Source: Hymenobacter elongatus
GTDB taxonomy: Bacteria; Bacteroidota; Bacteroidia; Cytophagales; Hymenobacteraceae
Reading direction: 5' to 3'
Assembly: GCF_004745955.1 (NCBI RefSeq)
Contig: NZ_SRLD01000019.1
Coordinates: forward strand, 33,338-97,337
DNA length: 64,000 nt
The translations under genes and the position numbers were made by a program. This document shows positions 57,425-64,000 of the stretch, one piece after another. The notes under the pieces were generated by a model. That model made no database searches and was not told the DNA's origin. It saw only the letters and a list, made by a program, of their open reading frames with translations. Each line of letters opens with the position of its first letter. Position 1 is the stretch's first letter.

Positions 57425-58171
57425 ATGATACCTGCCGAGAAGAAAAAAATCAGTGCGGTTACCCCGATGCCGTCGCTGACTATTGGTGAGCGACTAAAAG
57501 TGGTGCGCCAGTCGCGGGGCATGACGCAGCAGGAAATGGCGGACTTGCTGGGTGTTTCACGTCCGTTGATAACGCAACTGGAGGGGGGCCGCCATCAACC
57601 CAGCAGTGAGGCGCTGGAAACCATCGTGGACAAGTTGGGCATCAGTCGCAACTGGCTGTGGTTTGGCAGCGGCCCGATGGAGGAGTTTAGTCCGGTGGGC
57701 GGCAACGTGCAGATACTGGGCGACCTGGAGGAGGCCGATTACCTGGACGTGAAGCTGGTGACCTGCAAGGTGCGCGGCGGCTTCATGGATCTGATGGATG
57801 ATCGGGAACTGGACGCCTACGAGAACCTGACCAACGTGCGCATCTATGACCCGACGCCCGAGATGCGCAAGCCGGGGACGCTGGGCTTCGAAATTGACGG
57901 CGACTCGATGGAGCCGCAGTTGCGGTCGGGAATGCGCGTGGTGGGCGTGCGGGTCGGGCTGGACAATGTGAAGTATGCCACCAGCGGCGTGTACGTAATA
58001 GCCTTCGCCGATCAGCTGACGATTAAGCGCATCAAGGACAATGATATTCTGGAGCGGGGGCTGCTGATGCTTCACGCGGATAATCCCTTGGCGGGCAGCT
58101 TGCCGGTAGCGGCAGAAGACATCCGGGCCATGTGGAAGGTGAGCCGAATTATTTACGGCGACGTTATCTGA
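57425..58171 (+). CDS. CI-type repressor with S24/LexA-like domain
   Basis: From the ATG at 57425 the protein has 248 residues. The N-terminal XRE domain contains LTIGERLKVVRQSRGMTQQE then MADLLGVSRPLITQLEGGRH. The C-terminal S24 domain has the catalytic Ser in EIDGDSMEPQLRSGMRVVG and the Lys in QLTIKRIKDND. Such repressors hold prophages silent and cut themselves after DNA damage. It is divergent from the cro-like gene and shares an operator region with it. Induction by the SOS response is therefore plausible. A later Met at 57467 is also a possible start. Confidence 0.9.
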   Translation: MIPAEKKKISAVTPMPSLTIGERLKVVRQSRGMTQQEMADLLGVSRPLITQLEGGRHQPSSEALETIVDKLGISRNWLWFGSGPMEEFSPVGGNVQILGDLEEADYLDVKLVTCKVRGGFMDLMDDRELDAYENLTNVRIYDPTPEMRKPGTLGFEIDGDSMEPQLRSGMRVVGVRVGLDNVKYATSGVYVIAFADQLTIKRIKDNDILERGLLMLHADNPLAGSLPVAAEDIRAMWKVSRIIYGDVI

Positions 58172-58206
58172 TTGGGAGGCTAGGCAGACTACGGTGTCAG
58201 CCTACG

Positions 58207-58306
58207 TATACCCGATTGGGTATAATCATGCTCTTAATTCCTGTATTTATACCTCATCGGGTATAATACTCATGTATCAGGCCGTTATTACACCCGAACG
58301 GGTACA
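58207..58306. promoter_or_regulatory. Three phased hipB-type operators
   Basis: TATACC-N6-GGTATA occurs at 58207-58224 and 58248-58265, and the variant TACACC-N6-GGTACA at 58289-58306. The centres are exactly 41 bp apart, about four helical turns, so three dimers could bind one DNA face before the hipB gene. Confidence 0.7.
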
Positions 58307-58310
58307 TCTC

Positions 58311-58529
58311 ATGACAGTGACACTGGCAGCCTTCGTGAAGGAGCGCCGCCGCCTGCTCCGGCTTTCGCAGCCCGACCTGGCGGCCAAGGCGGGCGTGGGC
58401 CTGCGCTTTGTGCGCGAGTTGGAACAGGGGAAAGTAACCCTGCGCCTGGACAAGGTCAACGCCGTGCTGCAGCTGTTCGGGCACGTAGTGGGGCCGGTGC
58501 CCATGAACCGCTTACTAGAACCGGTATAA
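58311..58529 (+). CDS. HipB-type antitoxin / XRE regulator
   Basis: The ATG at 58311 gives 72 residues: TVTLAAFVKERRRLLRLSQP then DLAAKAGVGLRFVRELEQGK and TLRLDKVNAVLQLFGHVVGP, the small HipB/Y4mF antitoxin helix-turn-helix. HipB binds operators upstream of its own gene and neutralises the HipA kinase. Here hipA is reduced to its first codons just before the element's end, so this is an orphan regulator. Confidence 0.85.
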   Translation: MTVTLAAFVKERRRLLRLSQPDLAAKAGVGLRFVRELEQGKVTLRLDKVNAVLQLFGHVVGPVPMNRLLEPV

Positions 58530-58533
58530 CCCC

Positions 58534-58665
58534 ATGCGCCAGGCCGAAGTATGGATGCACGAGCAGGTAGTGGATTGGCAGGAAAATAATTATCTTCCGT
58601 TAACTATTTCTCAGGGAGCGGACCGGACGAACAAAACCGGGACAGAGGCTGATACCGGGACATAA
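58534..58665 (+). pseudogene. Truncated hipA start
   Basis: The frame begins MRQAEVWMHEQVVDWQENNY, like HipA N-termini (MRxAEVWxxGxxxGxL), four bases after hipB. It continues 43 codons into the arm-site repeats and stops. The kinase domain (more than 350 residues) is missing, so the toxin was lost at the element boundary. Confidence 0.7.
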
Positions 58666-58674
58666 ACCGGGACA
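58635..58674. repeat. Right candidate integrase arm sites
   Basis: ACCGGGACA words occur at 58635-58644, 58653-58662 and 58665-58674 (AACCGGGACA, TACCGGGACA, AACCGGGACA) in the same orientation as those at 9766-9801. They are 50 to 90 bases inside the right attachment repeat. Confidence 0.6.
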
Positions 58675-58723
58675 ATTTCCTGCCTAAAACCGCTTTTAAA
58701 GCTTAAATAAGCAATTCCGCGTT

Positions 58724-58740
58724 CCCAGGAGGGAGCGCCA
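58724..58740. repeat. Right attachment repeat (attR core)
   Basis: A perfect 17-bp copy of the tRNA-Asn 3' end, as at 9626-9642. The rest of the tRNA is absent here, so this is the displaced chromosomal side. Confidence 0.92.
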
Positions 58741-58747
58741 CAGCTTA

Positions 58748-58777
58748 GAAAGTCCGCCCATCCAGGCGGACTTTCTT
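58748..58777 (+). terminator. Displaced tRNA terminator
   Basis: GAAAGTCCGCC pairs with GGCGGACTTTC over CATCCA, followed by TTCGTTTT. It sits after the attR repeat just as the terminator at 9651 sits after the tRNA, so it was probably the original tRNA-Asn terminator. Confidence 0.75.
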
Positions 58778-58794
58778 CGTTTTCAGGCCTGTTT

Positions 58795-58935
58795 TTGAAT
58801 TTGCATCTGCGGGACGTAATCGACTATGCTTCGTTGGATGATATGCTGTGGAAAATACTGTTGCAGCCAGTAGCTAGCAAAGAAATCAGGCAGACGCTAC
58901 TGACACGCTACTTCCCACTGACCCGGCACTACTTT
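58795..58935 (+). pseudogene. Fragment of an HNH endonuclease gene
   Basis: Forty-odd codons (LHLRDVIDYASLDDMLWKIL, QTLLTRYFPLTRHYF) closely match the middle of the HNH endonuclease at 46412-47371 (about 75 percent by eye). Neither end of the gene is present. It lies outside the attR repeat, so it derives from a different, older insertion. Confidence 0.8.
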
Positions 58936-59330
58936 ACTTCCTGCACTAGACGTGGGCTGCAGCGCAAGCTGGGTTCTTCGGCGGCCAGCGGAAACTTGCC
59001 AAGCAGCAGCTCGCGGCTGTCAGCCCACTGGTCAGCGGAGAGGCGGGCGGTGCGGCGAAGGCGGTTTGCGTCGGCGGTCAGGTAGCCAGGACGGTCGGAC
59101 TGCCAGGAATTGAACAACAGCAAACAGTAAGCTCCCACTTCGTGGGCCTCCATCGGTTGCACGTCGGGCGAGCTTAGAAAGTCACCCGTGTGGAAGAGAA
59201 AGACGGAGGCCTTCATGCCAAGGAGGGAATGGGGATGTAGGGAACGGCAACCGTGGGCTCGAACAGGTCGAGCTGGCGGTAGTCGGTGCATTGGCCGCGT
59301 AGGGCGGCTTCTACTTCAATAAAGTATTTG
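58931..59330 (-). pseudogene. Fragments of DUF1376-type gene and its upstream partner
   Basis: From 59216 leftward the frame KASVFLFHTGDFLSSPDVQP then AHEVGAYCLLLFNSWQSDRP is a DUF1376 N-terminus that breaks off near 58940. Immediately upstream, an open frame ends EAALRGQCTDYRQLDLFEP, homologous to the end of the gene at 55669. Its TGA overlaps the ATG (ATGA) as in the intact pair. So a gene junction of a related element survives here, fused at its left end to the HNH fragment. Confidence 0.78.
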
Positions 59331-59391
59331 CCCCGACCCCGAGGATTTAACCAGGACACTTTGCCACATCTGTCTTCTGTTCACAGCTTGC

Positions 59392-62300
59392 CTAATTAGA
59401 TGAACTCTCATTCGCTCGCGCCGCAGAGAAGGTTTGCGCAAGCAACAGCAGCTTTTCCTCTAACTCCTGAGCGGCCAAGGCGCAGGCCACTTCTATCTTC
59501 GAAAACAAGGACAACAGGCTGCTCATGGTTTCCTGGCTGGCCCCATCGCCGACGGAAATCAGGGTAACCGCCATACTCTGAATGGATTTGGTGATGTCCT
59601 CCAATTCCGGGTCCATACCCATCGTGGCGAAAGTAGGGATGATGGAATGCGTAGCACGTTTCAGGGCAATCCAGTCCTTTTCAGCAATGGCCTTTTTCAT
59701 GGTCTGCACCAACTGTGGAATTTCCTGCAGGTAAAGGCCAATCATCTCGGCCATACGAGCGTCGCTTTTAGTTATCCGTTTCAGGTACTCAAAGTTGACG
59801 CAGGTGAGGGGCTGGGGTTGCAAATCGCGCGGAGTCGGTGCAACGGTAGCTTTGTCGGAGTCGGACTGCTTCAGATACTTGATAATTTTGCTGTAGAGCA
59901 GCTTGTCATCGATGGGTTTCGAGATATAGTCGTTCATGCCCACGGCCTTGCACTTCTCTACGTCCACCGTTGTCACGTCGGCCGTCAGGGCGATGATAGG
60001 CACCGTCAAGCGCAGCTCATTGCGGATGTATTCCGTGGCCTCGAAGCCGTTCATGACCGGCATCTGCAAGTCCATGAGCACAATGTCGTAGCGGGTGGTG
60101 CGCAGCTTTTCGAGGGCAATTTTTCCGTTGCCGGCCACGTCCATATCAAAGCCGAAATCCTCCATCAGCGTCCTCATCAGCAGCTGGTTCAAGGCAATGT
60201 CTTCCACCACTAGGATTTTAACATCTTTGAAGCCGGTTTCCAACTCAACGGGCAGGCCCAATTCGGCGTCGGCTTTCTCGGTGGTTTTGCCAAAGCTCAG
60301 GATGAAGCTGAACGTGGAGCCTACCCCTACCCTGCTTTTCACGTTGATGGTGCCGCCCTGGGGCTCCACTAGGTTCTTGACGATGGCCAAGCCCAGCCCC
60401 GTGCCACCGTACAGGCGGCTAGTGCCGCTGGTAGCCTGCTGAAAATCGTCGAATACCGTGCTCAGCTTGGCCTCCTCTATACCAATGCCGGTATCAGTAA
60501 CCGAGAACTCCAGGATGACCTTCTCCGCGTCCTGCACCAGCATCCGCACCCCCATCGTGATGGTGCCTTCGCTGGTGAATTTTACGGCATTGCTCACCAA
60601 ATTCAGAATAACCTGGTGCAGGCGCACCGGGTCGCCCACCAGCACCTCCGGAATTTTGGCGTCGTAGTCCATCACCAAGGCTAGGTTTTTCTCCTGAATC
60701 TTAGTTTCGAACAGATGCACCATAGCCGACACCGACGCGGCGAGCTTAAACGGGATTTTCTCAAACGTCATCTTGCCCGCGTCCACCTTGGCCAAGTCCA
60801 GAATGTCGTTGATGAGCACAATCAGCGTGTCGCCGCTGAGCTTGATGGCCGTCAGGTATTCCTTTTGCTTCTCCGTCAGCTGCGTCTTCAGCACCACCTT
60901 CGTGAAGCCAATGATGGCGTTCATGGGCGTCCGGATTTCGTGGCTCATGTTACTGAGAAACTGTTGCTTCGCCTTCACCGCGTTTTCGGCAATGCCGGTG
61001 GCGCTTTCGGCTTTGGCCTGGGCTTCCACGGCCAGCACGGTGGCGCGCTCAGCCGCGAATTTGGCCTCGATTAGCTCCGTCGCAATACGCTTCTGGTCCG
61101 TCACGTCGCGGGCCACAATCACCACGCCCAGCACCTTGCCCTCGTCGTTCTTGTACACCGACCCGTTGAAGAGCACGTCCGTCAGCTTGCCGTCTTTGTG
61201 GCACAGCGTAAGGGGCGAATCGGCCACCGTGCCCTTGGCAAAAACTTCCTGATACACTTCGCGCGCCATCTGCGGGTCAGTGAAGTAGACGAAGAAATCG
61301 GAGCCAATCAGCTGGGCACGGTCCATACCCGTGATGTTCACCGTGGCCTGGTTCATGTCCGTAATCTTCCCTTCCGGGCTGATGGTCACCAGCGGGTCGC
61401 GGCTGGCCTCAATCAGGCCCCGGGCGTAGTTGGCGACACGCAGTTCAGCAGCCCGCTTCACTTTCTCGTCGTTCTGGAAGGCCAGCTCCTTGTTGGCAAT
61501 GACCAGCTCGGCCGCCCGCTTTTCCTTCTCATCGTTTTGGAAGGCCAGCTCAATGTTGGCAATACTTAGCTCCTGGGCCCGCTTCTCCTTTTCATCATTC
61601 TGAAAGGCCAGCTCCGCATTGGCAATAATCAACTCCTGCGCCCGCTTCTCCTTCTCGTCGTTCTGAAACGCCAGTTCAGTGTTGGCGATACTAAGCTCAG
61701 CCGCGCGCTTCTCTTTCTCATCGTTCTGAAACGCCAATTCGGTATTGGCGATGCTCAGCTCCTGAGCCCGCTTTTCCTTCTCATCGTTCTGAAAGGCCAG
61801 TTCGGTATTCGCTACGCTCAACTCCTGGGCCCGCTTCTCCTTCTCGTCGTTCTGAAACGCCAGCTCCTTGTTAGCAATACTGAGCTCGGCCGCCCGTTTT
61901 TCCTTCTCGTCGTTTTGGAAGGCCAGCTCTTCATTCGCAATGCCGAGCTCGGCCGCGCGCTTCTCCTTTTCGTTGTTTTGGAAGGCCAGCTCTTCGTTAG
62001 CAATACTTAACTCGGCGGCGCGCTTTTCCTTCTCGTCGTTCTGAAAGGCTAGCTCTTCGTTGGCTACGCTTAGCTCCTGGGCGCGCTTTTCCTTCTCATC
62101 ATTCTGAAAGGCCAGCTCTTCGTTGGCAATGCCAAGCTCCGCCGCTCGTTTTTCTTTCTCATTATTCTGGAATGCCAGCTCTTCATTGGCAATGCTGAGC
62201 TCGTCGGCGCGCTTCTCCTTCTCGTTGTGCTGGAAGGCGAGTTCTTTGTTAGCAATACTCAGCTCCGTCGCCCAGTTTTTCTCGGCCACTTCTCGGGCCA

Positions 62301-62631
62301 CTATCACTGCGCCGAGCACTGCGCCCTGCTCGTCCTTGTTCACGGAGCCATCGAACGACACTTCGGTTAGAGTGCCATTGGCGTGCCGGAGCGTGAAGGA
62401 TACATTGCTGAGCGTCCCGTTGGCCACAACCTCCCGGTAGGCATCCCGCACCAATTCTGGTTCGGTGAAAAGGGCGAAAAAATCGGCCCCCATCAACGTG
62501 TCGCGGCCCATGCCCGTCAAGGTTACAGCTGCCTCATTGATATCGAGGATGCTGCCCTTCAGATTAACAGTAACCAATAAATCCTGGCTTGCTTCAATCA
62601 GCCGACGGTACTTTTTTTCGCTTTCCTTCAT
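59392..62631 (-). CDS. PAS hybrid sensor histidine kinase with receiver and Hpt domains
   Basis: The 1079-residue protein has a PAS domain (about 5-118), a 273-residue coiled-coil repeat region (121-393), a second PAS (about 400-520), a histidine-kinase core (H-box SNMSHEIRTPMNAIIGFTKV; ATPase VILNLVSNAVKFTSEG, DTGIGIEEAKLSTVFDDF, GGTGLGLAIVKNLVE), a receiver (ILVVEDIALNQLLMRTLM, DIVLMDLQMPVMNGFEATEY) and a C-terminal Hpt (LKRATHSIIPTFATMGMDPE). No membrane helix is seen, so it is a cytosolic sensor, perhaps of redox or light through the PAS domains. The phosphorelay output partner is not nearby. Confidence 0.93.
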   Translation of the reverse strand: MKESEKKYRRLIEASQDLLVTVNLKGSILDINEAAVTLTGMGRDTLMGADFFALFTEPELVRDAYREVVANGTLSNVSFTLRHANGTLTEVSFDGSVNKDEQGAVLGAVIVAREVAEKNWATELSIANKELAFQHNEKEKRADELSIANEELAFQNNEKEKRAAELGIANEELAFQNDEKEKRAQELSVANEELAFQNDEKEKRAAELSIANEELAFQNNEKEKRAAELGIANEELAFQNDEKEKRAAELSIANKELAFQNDEKEKRAQELSVANTELAFQNDEKEKRAQELSIANTELAFQNDEKEKRAAELSIANTELAFQNDEKEKRAQELIIANAELAFQNDEKEKRAQELSIANIELAFQNDEKEKRAAELVIANKELAFQNDEKVKRAAELRVANYARGLIEASRDPLVTISPEGKITDMNQATVNITGMDRAQLIGSDFFVYFTDPQMAREVYQEVFAKGTVADSPLTLCHKDGKLTDVLFNGSVYKNDEGKVLGVVIVARDVTDQKRIATELIEAKFAAERATVLAVEAQAKAESATGIAENAVKAKQQFLSNMSHEIRTPMNAIIGFTKVVLKTQLTEKQKEYLTAIKLSGDTLIVLINDILDLAKVDAGKMTFEKIPFKLAASVSAMVHLFETKIQEKNLALVMDYDAKIPEVLVGDPVRLHQVILNLVSNAVKFTSEGTITMGVRMLVQDAEKVILEFSVTDTGIGIEEAKLSTVFDDFQQATSGTSRLYGGTGLGLAIVKNLVEPQGGTINVKSRVGVGSTFSFILSFGKTTEKADAELGLPVELETGFKDVKILVVEDIALNQLLMRTLMEDFGFDMDVAGNGKIALEKLRTTRYDIVLMDLQMPVMNGFEATEYIRNELRLTVPIIALTADVTTVDVEKCKAVGMNDYISKPIDDKLLYSKIIKYLKQSDSDKATVAPTPRDLQPQPLTCVNFEYLKRITKSDARMAEMIGLYLQEIPQLVQTMKKAIAEKDWIALKRATHSIIPTFATMGMDPELEDITKSIQSMAVTLISVGDGASQETMSSLLSLFSKIEVACALAAQELEEKLLLLAQTFSAARANESSSN
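61453..62271 (-). repeat. Thirteen tandem 63-bp (21-residue) coiled-coil repeats
   Basis: Within the hybrid kinase the unit AAELSIANEELAFQNDEKEK (plus one Arg) repeats 13 times without spacer, then a partial copy. Twenty-one residues equal three heptads, so the repeats should form one continuous coiled coil between the two PAS domains. Copies differ mainly at positions 2, 5, 6 and 9. Confidence 0.9.
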
Positions 62632-62740
62632 CGTGGGGAGGGGCCACCGGCCTCACAGGCCAGCATTGACTTATTTAAAGTTGGAGGCAAGTGTACCGGG
62701 TGCTCAAGAAATGGAAATCCCCCGGCTTAATACAGGCTGG

Positions 62741-62772
62741 CAAATATAGACTTGCTGCACAACAGCGCCCAA
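62741..62772 (-). promoter_or_regulatory. Candidate promoter of the hybrid kinase gene
   Basis: On the minus strand TTG (62772-62770), a 21-base spacer and TATATTTG (62748-62741) match the Bacteroidota -33/-7 pattern. The leader to the start at 62631 would be about 100 bases. Confidence 0.5.
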
Positions 62773-63254
62773 GCGGAGGCTTAACCCAAAACTGAGGCCC
62801 ATGTAAGGTACCGATTTTTTATTTCAGGAATATTTGTATTCCGAGCTGCTTAACGGGTCCTACCGTCAAAGGGTCTAGCCTACTAACACAGTAGGCCCGT
62901 GGGCGGTGAGCCGCTGCCGGGAAGTGGCCATAGCCACCCCAGCGCGGATGGAGTCTAGCTCTTGCGCAACCTCAGCACCGGAGGCAACGTGGCAAGTCAT
63001 AGCGTAGCGCGTTGAGGAGACTAGCAAAGGGGTGCCGACGCGCCAACTGTCAGGTTCCCCTTCCTGTCTGTGAGCTTCCGGTGTGGAAAACAACCCCCGC
63101 AACCCTGCAGGAAATTTCGCACCTTACTCCGACATCCATAACCTCTTGCCTTTGGCAGAAAATGTTAGCCAAAAGGCAGTAAACTTGCCGACCATAAGCA
63201 AAGGGCGGGGCTGGCAGCCTTCCTCCGTCCGAACGTCCTTCTGTCTCTCTCAGC
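62773..63254. other. Intergenic region without a confident gene
   Basis: A minus-strand frame (62875-63102, ending SRQRLTAHGPTVLVG) reads a little like protein, but it has no family and no ribosome site. It is left unannotated. Nothing else is recognised. Confidence 0.4.
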
Positions 63255-63656
63255 ATGCATCTTCTAGCTACCTATCCGTATCTGAACCTTTACCTCTACG
63301 AGGGGACTTCCCGCGCTATCGAGGCCCAATGGCTAGGCTTCGTCAGCAGCAGCTTGCTGCGGCAGGCTACGCTGGATTGCGTCGAGCATGCCCGTCAGCA
63401 ACGTATTACCGGCTGGATAGCGGACGACCGGCTGCTGGGACCAGTGCGCCCGGTAGATCTGGAATGGATTGCGCAGCAGGTATTTCCCCGCCTAATTGAG
63501 CTGGGGGTGCAGCGGTTCGCTCGCCTTGAGGGTGTTGATCCTCTCAACAAACTGCTTATTGGCCAAGCGCAGGAGACAGCTCAGCAACAAATGCCGTTTG
63601 AGCTACTGGCCTTCACAAACCTGACGGCGGCGCGGAACTGGGCCTGTGGTGATTAG
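63255..63656 (+). CDS. STAS/SpoIIAA-like small protein
   Basis: The 133-residue protein (LLATYPYLNLYLYEGTSRAI, ARQQRITGWIADDRLLGPVR, LEWIAQQVFPRLIELGVQRF) alternates strands and helices as in SpoIIAA/STAS-like domains. I recall many similar single-domain proteins in Hymenobacter genomes, often near PAS kinases; that is from memory. The conserved WIADDR lies where STAS proteins have their loop, but no phosphorylatable Ser or Thr is obvious there. Possible partner or output switch of the adjacent hybrid kinase, by position only. Confidence 0.6.
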   Translation: MHLLATYPYLNLYLYEGTSRAIEAQWLGFVSSSLLRQATLDCVEHARQQRITGWIADDRLLGPVRPVDLEWIAQQVFPRLIELGVQRFARLEGVDPLNKLLIGQAQETAQQQMPFELLAFTNLTAARNWACGD

Positions 63657-63728
63657 CACTTGTTTTAGTGGACAAACAATACTAAAAACGTTTCTCCCTT
63701 GGGCGGTGGTCTAAAAGGCGGTTTTTGC

Positions 63729-64000
63729 GTAGCTTGGCAGCTGATCCAGAACACGTTATACTGTGGCAAGTGCGGTAGCACGGCCCTGCGCAAGAACGGC
63801 AGCAGTAAAGGCAAAGCCAAGTACCGGTGTACGAGCTGCCGTCACCAGGCCGTTTTTACCCCGGCCGCGCCGATACGGGCGGTCCGCTACGCCCAGGTCG
63901 AAAGGCTGCTGCTCGAACGCGTCTCGCAGCGCGCCATCGTGCGCCCGAGCGGCGTGGCGCGCATGACGGTGGCCACGCTGGCAAAAAAAAGCCCGGACGC
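63729..64000 (+). CDS. IS1-family transposase, N-terminal part (runs off window)
   Basis: An open frame to the window edge encodes a zinc-finger start (LYCGKCGSTALRKNG, AKYRCTSCRHQAVF) and a helix-turn-helix (ERVSQRAIVRPSGVARMTVA then TLAKKS), the InsA-like half of IS1-type transposases. No ATG precedes it in frame; a non-ATG start or a start supplied by the IS end is needed. The DDE half would lie beyond the window. Confidence 0.75.

Larger units (their letters stand above)
9643..58740. mobile_element. 49.1-kb integrated phage-like element carrying defence cargo
   Basis: The element lies between two 17-bp tRNA-Asn repeats. It has a tyrosine integrase at the left end and a CI-type repressor, Cro-like and excisionase-like genes near the right end. 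Replication (DUF1376-type protein, DnaB), recombination (RecE-like nuclease) and lysis (holin-like, M15 endolysin) genes are present. No terminase, portal, capsid, protease or tail gene is recognisable, and no conjugation gene either. That points to a phage satellite or a prophage that lost its virion genes. Much of the rest is cargo: efflux, starch use and several predicted anti-phage systems. Patches of A+T-rich sequence (about 34.5-40 and 47.4-52.5 kb) mark separately acquired modules. Confidence 0.85.

Noticed and set aside
9643..58740. Integrative and conjugative element
   Set aside because: No relaxase, coupling protein or Tra/VirB genes are visible, while phage repressor, DnaB, DUF1376 and lysis genes are.
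61453..62271. CRISPR-like regular repeats
   Set aside because: The 63-bp units are contiguous, in frame and encode a coiled coil; there are no spacers.
62875..63102. 75-codon minus-strand frame
   Set aside because: No family, ribosome site or promoter was found; kept only as a note in the intergenic entry.
63763..63966. ATG-started frame at the right window edge
   Set aside because: It is in a different frame from the zinc-finger/HTH coding sequence of an IS1-type transposase, which is clearly the real one.

Overview
The window looks like a chromosome segment of a Hymenobacter-like member of the Bacteroidota (Cytophagales). The support is: G+C-rich genes, Bacteroidota promoter boxes (TAnnTTTG) close to starts, a fused E1-alpha/beta 2-oxoacid dehydrogenase, a bacillithiol-type YtxJ protein, AraC regulators with membrane sensors, and PAS/histidine-kinase hybrids. 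The genus is inferred from protein style and memory, not from a search.

Left flank (1-9642), ordinary chromosome: a partial secreted beta-barrel-like gene, OsmC, YtxJ, two small exported proteins, the fused E1 dehydrogenase, an M16 peptidase, three neighbouring exported proteins sharing a DYxGRP motif, pheS, a degenerate Rieske-like lipoprotein and tRNA-Asn(GTT).

Integrated element (9643-58740, about 49.1 kb): a perfect 17-bp copy of the tRNA-Asn 3' end lies at 9626-9642 and again at 58724-58740. A tyrosine integrase sits just inside the left end, and same-orientation AACCGGGACA repeats (candidate arm-type sites) occur inside both ends. The backbone is phage-like: CI/S24-type repressor, Cro-like protein, excisionase-like protein, DUF1376-type initiator, DnaB helicase, Dcm-like protein, a RecE-like nuclease in a second early operon, and a holin/endolysin pair. 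I see no terminase, portal, capsid or tail gene, so it resembles a phage satellite or a virion-less prophage.

Cargo carried by the element: (i) a TfoX-N gene cut by an IS with a clean 5-bp target duplication; (ii) a sigma54 two-component system divergent from an HlyD/MacB-type exporter, with tandem enhancer-like repeats; (iii) a starch set (sugar kinase, GH13 amylase, membrane AraC regulator with a starch-binding-like sensor); (iv) a defence island (DUF1016 nuclease, PLD-helicase-DUF3427, WYL regulator, a retron with a recognisable a1/a2 ncRNA, reverse transcriptase and HEPN-like effector, a 1002-residue propeller protein); (v) an AbiE toxin-antitoxin pair, an HNH endonuclease and an A+T-rich operon of DNA methyltransferase, double-GHKL histidine kinase and receiver protein that I do not recognise as a named system; (vi) hipB with phased operators and a truncated hipA.

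Right flank (58741-64000): decayed pieces of a second related element (HNH and DUF1376 fragments) directly outside the right attachment repeat, a large PAS hybrid histidine kinase with thirteen 21-residue coiled-coil repeats, a STAS-like small protein and the start of an IS1-type transposase at the window edge.

Repressor-type dyads (GTAAC/GTTAC) recur before the leftward early operon, before the lysis genes and between cro and the repressor. This suggests one lysogeny-type switch controls the backbone while the cargo has its own promoters.
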